A stretch of 64,000 bases of DNA. Source: Bryobacterales bacterium. GTDB lineage: Bacteria > Acidobacteriota > Terriglobia > Bryobacterales > Bryobacteraceae. The DNA lies in the NCBI GenBank assembly GCA_020851555.1, contig JADZCM010000046.1:1-64000 (forward strand), given 5' to 3'. A model generated the notes under the pieces. It made no database searches. It was not told where the DNA came from and saw only the letters and a program-made list of their open reading frames with translations. The translations under genes and the position numbers were made by a program. Below, in pieces: positions 18,811 to 28,683 of the stretch. The stretch's first letter is position 1. Each line of letters starts with the position of its first letter.

Positions 18811-20130
18811 CTAGCGGCCTCCCTGAAAAAGCAGGGGGGCGAAGTCGGCCACGTTCTGCCGCCAGAAGGGCCACACGTGCCCGACGTCCGGAGTCTCTAT
18901 ATAGACGTGCTTCACGCCCCTGGAATCGAGCCATTGGTGGAAGGTGCGGTTCACGCCGACGAGGCCGTCCGCGGTCCCGCAAGTGATCCACAGCAGCTTG
19001 ATCTGCGCGTTGGCCTTGGCGTCCAGCTTGGGGAAGATCCGGGCGACAGCCTCCGGGGTGATCTGCTGGCCTCCCCTGCCGGCCGGGCCCCGCCCGGCGG
19101 CCGCGCCTTCCGGCGGATTTCCCGCCCGTCCGGGCGCGGGAGTTGCAGGAGCGGCCGCGCCGGCTTCGGCCCGGCCGCGCGGCCACATCACGTAAGCGCC
19201 GCTGAAAGAGCCGACCCACGCAAACTTATCCAGGTTGTTCAATCCGGTGTAGGTGGCTTCCGCGCCGCCCATCGACAGGCCGGCGATGGCCCGTTGTGTC
19301 CGGTTCTTCGAGACGTGGTAGTTCTTCTCTACCAGGGGCAGCACCTCCTGGATCACCGTCTTGGCGAAGGCGTCCAACATTCCTTCCTTCATCGCGCCCT
19401 GCGGCCCGTTGGCGTAGCCGTACCCGAGGGTATTGACCATCACCATCGGTTTGGCTTTGCCCTGCGCGATGAGGTTGTCCAGAATCACGTTGGCGGCGCC
19501 GTTCTCGATCCACGAGTTGGCTTCGTCCCCCAGTCCGTGCAGCAGGAAGAAGACCGGGTATGGATCCTTGCGCCGGGGATCGTAGCCCGCCGGCGTGTAG
19601 ACCCAGAAATCGCGGTCGTCCGCCGCCACCGCGGAGTGGTAAAAGTGCCTGGTCAGTGCGCCGCGCGCGATTCCCGGAGCGGGACTCCACAGACCCCCAG
19701 GCACATGCAGGCGGCTCGAACCCGCGCTGTTGAAGCCGGTCTGAAAGCGGTTGTTTCCCGGATCGGTAATCCGCATCCCGTCGACGCTAAACGTGTATTG
19801 ATAGATGCCCGGCTTCATCGGCTCAGTAGTCACGGACCAGACGCCCTGCTCGTTCTTCTGCATGTCCAGACGGCCGCCTCCCGGCCCGCTGCCCTGCACC
19901 ACTCCCGTCACGTATACCTCTTTCGCATTGGGGGCGCGCAGCCGGAAAGTCACCCTTCCGTCCGGAGCGACTTCCGGGGATACGAGCGCGGCGAATCCCC
20001 GGCCTGGGCCTTTGGCCGGCGCAGCGGCGGGCGCCGCCGCCGGTTGCTGCGCGGACGCCGGGAAGGCGCCCGATAGAAAAACCGCCGCTGCTATAAGCCG
20101 GATTCCGTCTTTCCATCTCCATTGCGTCAT
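18811..20130 (-). CDS. Secreted CE1-like esterase with N-terminal Ig-like (E-set) domain
   Basis: This 439-residue exported protein uses start ATG 20130, which begins a clear signal peptide (IRLIAAAVFLSGAFPASAQQ). Residues about 40-125 form an E-set/CBM48-like beta-sandwich (GRVTFRLRAPNAKEVYVTGV). An alpha/beta hydrolase of the enterochelin-esterase/feruloyl-esterase (CE1) type follows, with FFLLHGLGDEANSW and the nucleophile elbow GLSMGG (Ser about 286). The likely catalytic His is in PDVGHVWPFWRQ. A Gly/Ala/Pro/Arg-rich stretch of about 38 residues (about 319-356) interrupts the hydrolase domain. A role in removing acyl or feruloyl groups from polysaccharide fits the neighbouring glycosidase, but the substrate is inferred. 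Confidence 0.85.
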   Translation of the reverse strand: MTQWRWKDGIRLIAAAVFLSGAFPASAQQPAAAPAAAPAKGPGRGFAALVSPEVAPDGRVTFRLRAPNAKEVYVTGVVQGSGPGGGRLDMQKNEQGVWSVTTEPMKPGIYQYTFSVDGMRITDPGNNRFQTGFNSAGSSRLHVPGGLWSPAPGIARGALTRHFYHSAVAADDRDFWVYTPAGYDPRRKDPYPVFFLLHGLGDEANSWIENGAANVILDNLIAQGKAKPMVMVNTLGYGYANGPQGAMKEGMLDAFAKTVIQEVLPLVEKNYHVSKNRTQRAIAGLSMGGAEATYTGLNNLDKFAWVGSFSGAYVMWPRGRAEAGAAAPATPAPGRAGNPPEGAAAGRGPAGRGGQQITPEAVARIFPKLDAKANAQIKLLWITCGTADGLVGVNRTFHQWLDSRGVKHVYIETPDVGHVWPFWRQNVADFAPLLFQGGR

Positions 20131-20286
20131 GGTACTCTCCGCCTCTGCTCCCTTATTGGAAAACCCTGGATTGGCCGCTATCCTACACCAGAGGCCCGCC
20201 GGCCGGCAACCAGCCGGCGGGTCTCCGGAACGGACTTCACACATGACCTGAGGACGGCTCCCGGAGCGCGCCCCCCGCGCCCCCAA

Positions 20287-20625
20287 TCACTTCTTCGTAG
20301 CTGTGAAAGTGCCGCTCCCCATCCCGGCGAGATCAACCTTACCTTCCATCTTCTGCCCGCCGGCGTCGAGCTTCCCGGTGTAGACGATCCGCGCTCCCTG
20401 TACATCAAACTCGATGACCACGTCCTGGCCCTTCACCGTACCGGCGATCTCAGACTCCCCCAGCGTGCCGGTGTAAGTCCCGGAGAGTTTCTCTCCGTTC
20501 TGCTTGAGAACGAAGACGGGAGTGCCGCTTCCCATGTCAGTCTGAACATTGGCGTTCCAGGTGCCGCTGATATCGGCGCCCGCGAGCGTCATTGCGGCTG
20601 CAAACAAGACCAGTGTTTTCCACAT
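20287..20625 (-). CDS. Small secreted beta-rich protein of unknown function
   Basis: This 112-residue protein starts at ATG 20625. A short signal peptide (MWKTLVLFAAAMTLAGA) is followed by ISGTWNANVQTDMGSGTPVF and alternating hydrophobic strands such as KLSGTYTGTLGESEIAGTVK. This pattern resembles small lipocalin-like secreted proteins common in acidobacteria. No catalytic residues are recognisable. It lies between the CE1-like esterase and the GH2 gene, in the same orientation. Confidence 0.7.
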   Translation of the reverse strand: MWKTLVLFAAAMTLAGADISGTWNANVQTDMGSGTPVFVLKQNGEKLSGTYTGTLGESEIAGTVKGQDVVIEFDVQGARIVYTGKLDAGGQKMEGKVDLAGMGSGTFTATKK

Positions 20626-20698
20626 GGTGTAAAGCGTAGCACGGTCCAAACCGGCGGGCCGCGGGTCCAACCAACAGCAGAAAGACGCCGGCCCGTGC

Positions 20699-23680
20699 TC
20701 AGTCGCGGTCCGTGAACCTCATTCGCACGTGGTTCGTGTAACCGGGCTTCAGTATGATTGGATCCTTCACCCAGTTGCCCCAGGCGAGATTAGGGACGTT
20801 GTACTCGTTGTTCACGATGAAGCGCACCCCTTGGGAATCCGGAAGCACTTCCATCCGCACCGAATCCTTGCCGTCCGAGAGGGCCTGCAAACGGTTGTCC
20901 GATCCTCGCAGGAGGGCCGAGGCCCAGTAGATGTTGGCCTTGGTGCTGCGAAAGTCCCTGGTGCCCCGCCCTCCGGGATCGTTCCGGGTGAACAGGATGA
21001 ACTCACGCTCGTCTTCGGCCCACGGCCAGGCGGGCTTCTCCCCGTAGCTCTGCCGGTGGCCCTTGCCCTCCCTGCGAGCCACCCCCTGATTCCTGCCTAT
21101 ATGGTCTTCGGGATAGGCGGACCACAGTCCTTGCCGGCGCCATGCCAGGCGGTCTATGTCATTGGTGAGCACATAGGACACGCCCACCTCCCAGTAACCT
21201 CCCACATCCCTCTGGTAGCCTTCATCCACCAGTTTCCTGGTCAGCGGCGGCAGCGCGCCCAGGGTGTAGCGCGTGGTGATCAGCCCTTGGCCGTCGATGC
21301 GAACCTGAAAGCTCACCTCAGCCGGGCCATAGCCGCCCGCGATGTTCACGACGGCCTCAGCCGGCTCACGCGTAACGCCGATGCTCTTAAGAGACCAGTC
21401 GCCGAGTTTCTGCCCCACAAGGTTCAGGTAGGGACCGCTTTCTATCATCCTGGCGCCCCTGTACGTGCCGCTGGTGACGAGGCCGGTCTCCCGGCTGAAG
21501 ACGAACTCGAAGCCGGAGCCGGTGATCACGATGCTGTCCGGCTGCTCCCGGACCTCGGGCGCCGGGCCGCGCGGCGGCGGCGCGGGCGGCGCGGGCGGCG
21601 GATTGACGGGCAGGTTGTACTCGTCCACCAGGAGGTTCTCCCTGCGGAAGAACTTCAGGTTCAGGATCTCGCCGTCTTTCCAGGCCCGCGGGGGAATACG
21701 CAGCAGGCCCAGGGCATGCGGCCCGACGTCAGGGCCTTTGAGCTTGCCGGATTCCCGGCCCACGGTCCACTGCACGGTCACTTCACTGAGGTTGGTGTGG
21801 TCGAACCAGTTCCTTATGGGGATCTGGAGTTCCATCTTGCCCGGGTTGGGAAGCGGCTGATCCACGATCCGAATCGGCGAGTAGCCCTTCTTGGTCAGCC
21901 AGTATTCGGGCTTCTCCCTGCGCCAGCCGTCGATAATCCCCCAGTCGTTGCGCGACACCACCAGCATGTCGTCCGGCGCGACCGACGAGTTGTCCACGCT
22001 GCCCCAGATGGCTCCGCCCAGCGCTCCCAAGGTGGTGAATGTCCTCTCCCAGAAAAGCTTGATGCTATAGCCCCAGAAATCCCGGATGCCCGGGTCCCTA
22101 CGCAGATCCTCGGTGATGTAGACGGGGATGTGAGCCCACTCGTCATGAAGCACGGGGTAGTCGGTGGGGTCGGCGCCGCGCTCCCGGTTCGGCTCCAGGC
22201 TGGCCCCGGGTACGGGACCTCCCGCCGCCAGGTCGCGCCGGGTCGAGGGGTAGTGGAAGCTATAGATGTCCTGCACCTTCGGCTGCATGTCCGGAGGGAC
22301 CTGGTGGCTCCAACTGAACTTGAGCGGCCTGGTAGGATCCTCGGCCCGGGCGTACTCGGCCGATCTTAGGACATTCGTGCCCCAACTCGACTCGTTCCCC
22401 AGCGACCAGATGATCAGCGACGGATGGCTGCGGTCCTTTTCGATCATCTCCGCAAGTTGCCCCAGGTAGCGCGAGGTAAGCGCCGGGTCGCTGGCGACGC
22501 CGCCGCGCCCAAAGGAGATGGAGTTCTCCGACTCGACGTACATGCCGAGCCGGTCGCAGGCATCCAGGAACTCCTGGGTGGTGGGGTAGTGGGACGTGCG
22601 GACATAATTGATGTTGCCGTCGCGGAAAATGCGGACATCCTCTTCCATCAACTCCAGCGGCACGCTGCGCCCGGTGAGCGGGTAGACGTCTTTCCGGCAG
22701 ACCCCGCGCAGCTTGACCTCCTTGCCGTTGACCAGCAGCCTCTTGCCGTCCCGCTCGACCTTGCGGAAACCGACGCGTTTGCTCACTGTCTGCTGAACGA
22801 CGCCGCCGTCGCTGATCCGGACCTCCAGCGTGTAGAGGTTCGGGTGCTCGGCATCCCACTTGGCGGGGGAGGAGACCGGGATCGGGACAACCGTCTCGGG
22901 ATTCTCCCGGCTGAGATCGGCGCCCGAGGATTTGAGCGGCACGGGCTTGCCCTGAACATCCTTCAGCGTGAAGTCGACCCGGGCGCGGCTGCCCTTGGTG
23001 AAGGTCACCCCCACCCAGACCTTCAGCACCGCATCCCGGTAATTGCGGTCGAGGTCCGTCTCTATGTTGAGGCGGCTCAAGTAGTCCTGCGGGACGGCCA
23101 TGAGGCGGACGCTGCGCAGGATGCCGCCGTTGTTGTAGCCCGAAAGGCCGTCGGCCGAGTTGGTGGCTGCGACCGCAATCCAGGCGTCCTTGCCCGGCGA
23201 GACGTGATCGGTCACGTCGCCGTGCCAGGTGGTGAAGGCGCCGTAGTGGTCGCGCAGGTGGACGCCGTTGACCCAGGCCTTGCCTTCGCCGGACACCCCG
23301 TCGAATTGCAGCAGGATCCGTTTGCCGGCGAAATCGGCGGGGATTCTGACGCTCCGCTTGAAACCGTACTGCCCCCCTCGCGGAAGAATGACGCCCTGCG
23401 GGACGGCGTGGCTCGGCAGGCGAGTGTCCTGCCAGCCGGATGGGTCCACGGAGTTGTTCCAGAACTCGCCGGGAGGGCTCGTCGAGACCTTCCACACGCC
23501 GTCCAGGGACACGACAGGCTGCCTGACTCCCGCGGTGGCCGCCGGCCGTGGAACCACGACCGGCCTCGGATACACGGGGTTCTGCGGAACCGTGGCGGCG
23601 CAGGCCATGGCCGCCGATGCTGCCAGAAGGGCCGCCAGCCGCCGGTTCTTCAACGGGCGGATGAATGGTTGTGCTCGCAT
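20699..23680 (-). CDS. Secreted glycoside hydrolase family 2 protein (beta-galactosidase/glucuronidase-like)
   Basis: This 993-residue exported enzyme starts at ATG 23680, giving a signal peptide ([17 protein letters not shown]). The order is a GH2 sugar-binding jelly-roll ([20 protein letters not shown]), an Ig-like sandwich and a TIM barrel ([20 protein letters not shown]). The acid/base Glu is in [12 protein letters not shown]. The nucleophile is probably the Glu of VLHDEWAHI, which is less certain. A Pro-rich hinge (about [19 protein letters not shown]) leads to a C-terminal beta domain. The family cleaves terminal beta-linked sugars, and the exact substrate cannot be assigned. It is divergent from icd. 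Confidence 0.88.
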   Translation of the reverse strand: MRAQPFIRPLKNRRLAALLAASAAMACAATVPQNPVYPRPVVVPRPAATAGVRQPVVSLDGVWKVSTSPPGEFWNNSVDPSGWQDTRLPSHAVPQGVILPRGGQYGFKRSVRIPADFAGKRILLQFDGVSGEGKAWVNGVHLRDHYGAFTTWHGDVTDHVSPGKDAWIAVAATNSADGLSGYNNGGILRSVRLMAVPQDYLSRLNIETDLDRNYRDAVLKVWVGVTFTKGSRARVDFTLKDVQGKPVPLKSSGADLSRENPETVVPIPVSSPAKWDAEHPNLYTLEVRISDGGVVQQTVSKRVGFRKVERDGKRLLVNGKEVKLRGVCRKDVYPLTGRSVPLELMEEDVRIFRDGNINYVRTSHYPTTQEFLDACDRLGMYVESENSISFGRGGVASDPALTSRYLGQLAEMIEKDRSHPSLIIWSLGNESSWGTNVLRSAEYARAEDPTRPLKFSWSHQVPPDMQPKVQDIYSFHYPSTRRDLAAGGPVPGASLEPNRERGADPTDYPVLHDEWAHIPVYITEDLRRDPGIRDFWGYSIKLFWERTFTTLGALGGAIWGSVDNSSVAPDDMLVVSRNDWGIIDGWRREKPEYWLTKKGYSPIRIVDQPLPNPGKMELQIPIRNWFDHTNLSEVTVQWTVGRESGKLKGPDVGPHALGLLRIPPRAWKDGEILNLKFFRRENLLVDEYNLPVNPPPAPPAPPPRGPAPEVREQPDSIVITGSGFEFVFSRETGLVTSGTYRGARMIESGPYLNLVGQKLGDWSLKSIGVTREPAEAVVNIAGGYGPAEVSFQVRIDGQGLITTRYTLGALPPLTRKLVDEGYQRDVGGYWEVGVSYVLTNDIDRLAWRRQGLWSAYPEDHIGRNQGVARREGKGHRQSYGEKPAWPWAEDEREFILFTRNDPGGRGTRDFRSTKANIYWASALLRGSDNRLQALSDGKDSVRMEVLPDSQGVRFIVNNEYNVPNLAWGNWVKDPIILKPGYTNHVRMRFTDRD

Positions 23681-23865
23681 GGGATGCCTCGCCGGAGACC
23701 GCCAGTATACACGGAATCTCCGCTCTTCCGGCCCGCCATGAGTTGGGACGGCGTGGGAGCGTCCCGCCTTCAAGCCGGCCAGCGCCGGAAACCGGACTGG
23801 AGTTCTCCGCGGAAGCTGGTTCCCACACCCCGCGTACTGTCAGCGTCTCACGCCCGCGCCCGCCG

Positions 23866-23894
23866 TTGCCTGATTCCCGGCGAACTGGTATATT
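23866..23894 (+). promoter_or_regulatory. sigma70-like promoter of icd
   Basis: TTGCCT (23866-23871) and TATATT (23889-23894) are separated by 17 bases, about 30 bases upstream of the icd ATG. Confidence 0.6.
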
Positions 23895-23926
23895 CGGATC
23901 TTCAGAGTTGGCAACCGGGAGAACCT

Positions 23927-25177
23927 ATGCAGTCCTACAACAATCGGCCTGTCCCTTCCGACGGCGCATCCATCGAAGTCCGCAACGGCAAATTCCTTGT
24001 CCCGGACAATCCGATCATCCCTTTTATAGAGGGTGACGGCACCGGGGTCGATATCTGGCGCGCCTCCCGAACCGTGTTTGACGCAGCCGTGGCGCGCGCA
24101 TTTGGAGGCCGCCGCCGCGTCGTTTGGTACGAAGTTCTGGCCGGCGAGAAGGCCTTCAAGGAAACCAACAACTGGCTTCCGCAAGACACGCTGGACGCCA
24201 TCAAGCAGTTTCACATCGCCATCAAGGGGCCGCTCACCACGCCGGTGGGCGGAGGCATTCGCAGCCTGAACGTATCGCTGCGCCAGTTGATGACGCTCTA
24301 CGTCTGCATGCGGCCCGTGAAGTATTACCCCGGAGTTCCCTCCCCCGTAACGCATCCCGAGCGCCTCAACGTCGTCATCTTCCGCGAAAACACCGAAGAC
24401 GTCTATGCCGGTATCGAGTGGAAGGAGGGGACGCCGGAGGCCAAGAAGGTCATCGACTTCCTCAACCGCGAGATGGGCCGGAACATCCGCGCCGACTCGG
24501 GCATCGGCGTCAAGCCCATCAGCGTCACGGGCTCCAAGCGTCTGATCCGCCGGGCCATCCGCTACGCCATCGAGAACCAGCGGCGCAGCGTCACCCTGGT
24601 CCATAAAGGCAACATCATGAAGTTCACCGAGGGCGCTTTCCGCGACTGGGGCTACGAACTGGTTAAAGAGGAGTTCCGGGACGCCTGCGTGACCGAAGAG
24701 GAGGCCGGATCCAATCCGCCCGCGGGCAAGGTTCTGGTCAAGGACCGGATCGCCGACTCCATGTTCCAGCAGGTGCTCCTGCGGCCCGACGAGTACGACG
24801 TCATCGCCACCCCGAATCTCAACGGCGACTACCTCTCCGACGCGTGCGCCGCTCAGGTCGGCGGCCTGGGGATGGCGCCCGGCGCCAACATCGGCGACGA
24901 GCACGGAGTGTTCGAGGCCACGCACGGGACGGCGCCCAAGTACGCCGGCCTGGATGTCATCAACCCGTCCAGCGTGATCCTTTCCGGCGTCATGATGTTC
25001 CAGTTCATGGGGTGGAAGGAAGCCGCCGGCCTCATCGAACGGGGAATCACCGAGACCATCCGGCAGAAGCGGGTTACCTACGATCTGCACCGCCTCATGG
25101 AAGGCGCTGTGAAAGTGAAAACCAGTGAGTTCGCGGCCGCCATCGTCGAGAACATGGGCGCGGCCGCGACGGCTTAG
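23927..25177 (+). CDS. icd: Isocitrate dehydrogenase (NADP-type)
   Basis: Isocitrate dehydrogenase oxidatively decarboxylates isocitrate to 2-oxoglutarate in the TCA cycle. The 416 residues from ATG 23927 show [10 protein letters not shown] near the N-terminus, the substrate/phosphorylation loop [27 protein letters not shown], and the adenine-binding HGTAPKYAG near the C-terminus, as in E. coli Icd. A much longer in-frame extension upstream to 22424 is antisense to the GH2 gene and is rejected. The malate dehydrogenase gene follows after 27 bases with its own SD (AGGAGGG), forming a TCA-cycle pair. Confidence 0.96.
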   Translation: MQSYNNRPVPSDGASIEVRNGKFLVPDNPIIPFIEGDGTGVDIWRASRTVFDAAVARAFGGRRRVVWYEVLAGEKAFKETNNWLPQDTLDAIKQFHIAIKGPLTTPVGGGIRSLNVSLRQLMTLYVCMRPVKYYPGVPSPVTHPERLNVVIFRENTEDVYAGIEWKEGTPEAKKVIDFLNREMGRNIRADSGIGVKPISVTGSKRLIRRAIRYAIENQRRSVTLVHKGNIMKFTEGAFRDWGYELVKEEFRDACVTEEEAGSNPPAGKVLVKDRIADSMFQQVLLRPDEYDVIATPNLNGDYLSDACAAQVGGLGMAPGANIGDEHGVFEATHGTAPKYAGLDVINPSSVILSGVMMFQFMGWKEAAGLIERGITETIRQKRVTYDLHRLMEGAVKVKTSEFAAAIVENMGAAATA

Positions 25178-25204
25178 GGCGTTCGTCATTTTCAGGAGGG
25201 CAAG

Positions 25205-26167
25205 ATGAGAAAGAAAGTCACGGTAGTAGGCGCGGGCAACGTCGGAGCGAGTTGCGCGGCGCGGATCGCGCAGCTCGAACTGGCCGACGTCGTGGTGGTG
25301 GACATTCTGGAGGGGATTCCCACCGGCAAGGCCCTGGACATGCTTCAATCCACGCCGGTATTGGGCGTGGACGTGACGCTCACCGGCGTAAACGACTACG
25401 CGGCGACCGAGGGGAGCGATATCGTCATCTTCACCGCGGGCTTCCCGCGCAAGCCGGGCATGAGCCGGGATGATCTGCTCTGGGCGAACTACGAAATCGT
25501 GAAGCCTACGGTGGAGCAGGCGGTGAAGCACTCGCCCGACAGCATACTGGTGGTGGTCACCAACCCGCTGGACGCCATGTGCCACGTGGCGCTGGAGGTC
25601 AGCGGGTTCCCCAAGCAGCGGGTCGTGGGCATGGCGGGAATCCTGGACACGGCGCGTTTCCGCGCGTTCCTCTCGCAGGCGCTGCAGGTCTCGGTGGAGG
25701 ACATTACGGCCTGCGTGCTGGGCGGCCACGGCGACACCATGGTGCCGCTGGTGCGTTACACCAGCGCCGGCGGAATCCCGATCACCGACCTGTTGGACGC
25801 CGCTACCATCGACGCGATCGTGAAGCGAACGGCGGGCGGCGGCGGCGAAATCGTCAAGTACCTGAAGACCGGGAGCGCCTACTATGCTCCGGCGGCGGGC
25901 GCGGTGCAGATGGCGGAAGCCATCCTGAAGGACAAGAAGCGGGTGCTGCCGTGTTCGACCCTGCTGGAGGGAGAGTACGGCATCCATGGCCTCTACGTCG
26001 GCGTGCCCGTGAAACTGGGCGCAGCGGGCGTCGAGCAGGTTTTCGAGCTGAAACTGACGGCGGAGGAACTGGCGGCGTTGCAGAAGAGCGCGGGCGCGGT
26101 GAAGGAACTGGTGGACGTGATGCAGCCCAAGCTCGCCGAAGTCCGGGCCGCCGCCGGCCGCGGCTGA
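25205..26167 (+). CDS. mdh: Malate dehydrogenase (LDH-like type)
   Basis: This is a 320-residue NAD-dependent malate dehydrogenase, which interconverts malate and oxaloacetate. The Rossmann motif [10 protein letters not shown] is near the N-terminus. The mobile loop [16 protein letters not shown] carries the substrate-binding Arg typical of malate (not lactate) enzymes. VTNPLDAM and the catalytic His in [10 protein letters not shown] are present. An AGGAGGG sequence precedes ATG 25205. The gene sits between icd and the yjbQ-like gene with very short gaps. Confidence 0.96.
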   Translation: MRKKVTVVGAGNVGASCAARIAQLELADVVVVDILEGIPTGKALDMLQSTPVLGVDVTLTGVNDYAATEGSDIVIFTAGFPRKPGMSRDDLLWANYEIVKPTVEQAVKHSPDSILVVVTNPLDAMCHVALEVSGFPKQRVVGMAGILDTARFRAFLSQALQVSVEDITACVLGGHGDTMVPLVRYTSAGGIPITDLLDAATIDAIVKRTAGGGGEIVKYLKTGSAYYAPAAGAVQMAEAILKDKKRVLPCSTLLEGEYGIHGLYVGVPVKLGAAGVEQVFELKLTAEELAALQKSAGAVKELVDVMQPKLAEVRAAAGRG

Positions 26168-26170
26168 CCG

Positions 26171-26590
26171 ATGGCCGTCTTCCAGCGCAGCTTTCGCTGC
26201 TCCACGCGCGGGCGGTGCGACGTACACGACATCACGCCGCAGGTGGAGCAAGTCCTCCGGGAGTGTCAGATCCGCCAGGGTATGGTGAACGTTTCGGGCA
26301 AAGGCTCCACCATCGGCGTCACCACCCTGGAGTTCGAATCCGGCTGCGTGGCCGACCTGCGCCGCGCGCTGGAGAAGATCGCCCCGGCCAACTCGGACTA
26401 TGCCCACAACGCCCGCTGGGGCGATGACAACGGCTACGCGCACTTGCGCAGCGCGCTGGTTGGGACCGTGAAGACCTTCCCGCTGGTGGAGGGCCAACTG
26501 GGGCTCGGCACGTGGCAGCAGATCGTGCTCTGCGATTTCGACGAGCGGCCGCGGGAGCGCGAAATCACGGTCACTGTGGTCGGCGACTGA
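26171..26590 (+). CDS. YjbQ/UPF0047 family protein
   Basis: This 139-residue protein has the conserved pattern of the YjbQ family (secondary thiamine-phosphate synthase / UPF0047): GMVNVSGKGSTIGVTTLEFE, YAHNARWGDDNGYAHLRSAL and QLGLGTWQQIVLCDFDERPR. The physiological function of the family is not settled. The ATG is 3 bases after the mdh stop, so it is probably co-transcribed with icd and mdh. Confidence 0.88.
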   Translation: MAVFQRSFRCSTRGRCDVHDITPQVEQVLRECQIRQGMVNVSGKGSTIGVTTLEFESGCVADLRRALEKIAPANSDYAHNARWGDDNGYAHLRSALVGTVKTFPLVEGQLGLGTWQQIVLCDFDERPREREITVTVVGD

Positions 26591-26614
26591 CGCGGGCAGT
26601 TCCGCGGCGCCCGG

Positions 26615-26636
26615 GAGGCCGGCGCTGCCGGGCCTC
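26615..26636. terminator. Hairpin between convergent genes
   Basis: GAGGCC (26615-26620) and GGCCTC (26631-26636) pair across a GC-rich loop. The hairpin touches the stop codon of the radical SAM gene and lies 25 bases past the yjbQ-like stop. There is no T-run. Confidence 0.3.
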
Positions 26637-27673
26637 TACGCCGGCCCGGCGCGGAAGTCGCGGGCGTCAGCGAAGGGCAGGCTGGGGTTGCTGAAGTCCG
26701 GGCGGTAGTAGGAGGCTGCGTCCTCCTCCAGGGGCTGGATCCAGCCGTTTTCGAATCCGAAATACTCCAGCCATTCCAGCACCTTGGCGTACTCGCCGGG
26801 CCTGATCCGGCGGCTGAGAAGAGGATACCCGCTGCCCGCGGCCTTGTGCGCCGGGTAGTACTGGGACATGACGCTGAGCGTCACGCGCGCCGAGAGCGTG
26901 TCCCTGATCCACTCCAGCGTCGAGCGCAGCCCGGCCAGGCCGTTGGGGAGAATGAGCAGCCGGATGATGAGCCCCCGGACGGCCAGTCCCCGGTGGTCCG
27001 TCACCAGGCCATCGCCCAGTTGCCGGTACATCTCCGCCACGGCCGACCGGGCGTGGGACACGTAGTCCGGAGCTTTGGAGTACTCGCGGGCGGCCTCGTC
27101 GTCGGAGTAGCGCAGGTCCGGAAGGTAGATGTCGAAGACGCCGTCCAACTCCCGCAACACGTCGGGGCTGTCGTAGCCGTTGGTGTTGTATACCAGCGGC
27201 AGGTGCAGTCCCCGAGCCGCCGCGATATCCACGGCCCGAAGGACCTGAGGGGTGAAGTGAGTCGGCGAGACGAAGCCGACGTTGTGGCAGCCTGCGGCTT
27301 GAAGCTGAAGCAGCATCTCCGCCAGTTCCTCGAACTGAACTTCGCGGCCCGCCCCGGCGCGGAAGTCCTGGCTTATCTGCCAGTTCTGGCAGTAAACGCA
27401 GCGTAGGTTGCAGTGGCCCAGGAAGACGTTTCCGGTTCCGCCGGCGCTCCCCGGCCCCAAATGGCTGCCGCTCAGGGCCGGTTCCTCGCCAAAGTGAGGC
27501 GCGCAGGCGGAGACAATTGGCAAGTGTCTGGAATTACAGACCTTAGTCTCACCTGCCAGCCGATTGACCCGGCACTGCCACGGGCAGAGGTCACACTCGG
27601 CCAGCCGAGCCTCCAGGCGCGCGGCACGGCGGGCAAGTTCACCGCTTGCAGCGAGTATCTGGTAGGCCGGCAC
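26636..27673 (-). CDS. PflX-like radical SAM protein
   Basis: This 345-residue protein belongs to the group annotated as pyruvate formate-lyase activating enzyme-like Fe-S proteins (PflX, COG1313). An N-terminal Cys set (CDLCPWQC and the Cys of GETKVC) precedes the radical SAM motif CNLRCVYC and the strand QNWQISQDF. The motif LVYNTNGYDSPDVLRELDG follows in the barrel. The substrate is unknown. The start is GTG 27673. About 15 bases upstream is an intrinsic-terminator-like hairpin on the same strand, so expression may be attenuated. Confidence 0.85.
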   Translation of the reverse strand: MPAYQILAASGELARRAARLEARLAECDLCPWQCRVNRLAGETKVCNSRHLPIVSACAPHFGEEPALSGSHLGPGSAGGTGNVFLGHCNLRCVYCQNWQISQDFRAGAGREVQFEELAEMLLQLQAAGCHNVGFVSPTHFTPQVLRAVDIAAARGLHLPLVYNTNGYDSPDVLRELDGVFDIYLPDLRYSDDEAAREYSKAPDYVSHARSAVAEMYRQLGDGLVTDHRGLAVRGLIIRLLILPNGLAGLRSTLEWIRDTLSARVTLSVMSQYYPAHKAAGSGYPLLSRRIRPGEYAKVLEWLEYFGFENGWIQPLEEDAASYYRPDFSNPSLPFADARDFRAGPA

Positions 27674-27687
27674 CCTCAGAGCTTAAC

Positions 27688-27732
27688 AAAAAAAGCGGGC
27701 GCAGGTCAGAGCAGTTAGGTGAGAGCGCCCGC
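27688..27732 (-). terminator. Intrinsic terminator/attenuator-like hairpin in front of the pflX-like gene
   Basis: On the minus strand GCGGGCGC (27732-27725) and GCGCCCGC (27702-27695) form an 8-base perfect stem with a 22-base loop, directly followed by seven T (27694-27688). It is 15 bases upstream of the GTG start of the radical SAM gene. No other minus-strand gene is nearby that it would terminate. Confidence 0.6.
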
Positions 27733-27800
27733 TATCGTAACGGGGATCTGAGTGTTTAGGCGTAGTTACACTCACCGGGGTTACACCTTCAAAAAACTTC

Positions 27801-27829
27801 TTGACGGGCCAGGTGGAAACGTTTATACT
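27801..27829 (+). promoter_or_regulatory. sigma70-like promoter of the DUF72 gene
   Basis: TTGACG (27801-27806) and TATACT (27824-27829) are spaced by 17 bases, about 30 bases before the ATG. A direct repeat of GTTACAC (27765-27771 and 27780-27786, 15 bases apart) lies just upstream of the -35. Confidence 0.7.
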
Positions 27830-27859
27830 TAGAGAAGAAAAAGCGAAGAACCAGACATT

Positions 27860-28678
27860 ATGCTCCCCCAACTGCACATTGGACCCTCCGGCTGGGATTA
27901 CCCCCAGTGGAGGGGGGTGGTGTATCCCGCCGCCGGCTCCCGAACGCCGCATGCGCTCGAGTTCCTGGCCGGCCATTTCAATCTCCTTGAAATCGCCTCC
28001 ACTTTCCGGAAGCCTCTGCGGCCCGAGGTGGCACAGATGTGGGTCTCGAAGGTGTCTCATAATCCAGCTTTCCAGTTCACGGCCGTGGCCCCGCGCCGCG
28101 TCACCCACGACCGTGACCTGGACGCCGCGTGGATTGAGCGCTTCAAAAGCGGCCTTCGGCCGCTGGTGCGGGCCAAGCGGTTCGGATGCCTGGTGTTCCA
28201 GTTTCCGTGGGCCTTCCGCTTTACGGTGGAGAACCGGGAGTTTCTCATCCGGCTGCGCCGCGCTTTTCATGAACTTCCAATGGTGGCCGAGTTCCGCCAT
28301 GCAAGCTGGCTGGCGGACGAAGCGCTGGGCGCCTTGATCGACTACCGCTTGGGTTTCGTGAATCTGGACCAGCCGCCGTACACGGGCGCGATGCCGCCCT
28401 CGGCGCTGGTGACCGCGGGCGTGGCTTACGTCCGGCTGCACGGCCGGGACAGCGGCTACTGGCCACGCGAATTTCGGGGCGAAGACGGCCTCAACGACTA
28501 CCTCTACTCGCCGCAGGAGCTGGCCGCCTGGAAGGGGCGCATCGAGCACATCCGCGCGCACGCCGGCTCCGCCTTCGTTGTCACCGCCAATGCCGCCGGG
28601 GGCAAGTCCGTCATTAACGCGCTGCAGCTTATGGGGTTGCTGGCGGGCCGCTCCTCGCCGGAACGCGCAGCGGCCTGA
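27860..28678 (+). CDS. DUF72 (YecE-like) family protein
   Basis: This 272-residue cytosolic protein has a TIM-barrel-like fold. The N-terminus IGPSGWDYPQWRGVVYP and the later segments LEFLAGHFNLLEIASTF, GCLVFQFPW and VAEFRHASW are conserved in DUF72. The C-terminal segment AYVRLHGRDSGYW is also typical. The biochemical role is not known. The gene has a clear own promoter. Its stop is only 5 bases from the stop of the convergent emrB-type gene. Confidence 0.88.
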   Translation: MLPQLHIGPSGWDYPQWRGVVYPAAGSRTPHALEFLAGHFNLLEIASTFRKPLRPEVAQMWVSKVSHNPAFQFTAVAPRRVTHDRDLDAAWIERFKSGLRPLVRAKRFGCLVFQFPWAFRFTVENREFLIRLRRAFHELPMVAEFRHASWLADEALGALIDYRLGFVNLDQPPYTGAMPPSALVTAGVAYVRLHGRDSGYWPREFRGEDGLNDYLYSPQELAAWKGRIEHIRAHAGSAFVVTANAAGGKSVINALQLMGLLAGRSSPERAAA

Positions 28679-28683
28679 GACGA

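Noticed and set aside
21540-21605. GC-rich short repeats in the GH2 gene
   Set aside because: They encode a Pro-rich interdomain hinge and need no other explanation.
22424-23926. Long N-terminal extension of icd
   Set aside because: It is antisense to the GH2 gene; the family N-terminus, promoter and spacing fit ATG 23927.
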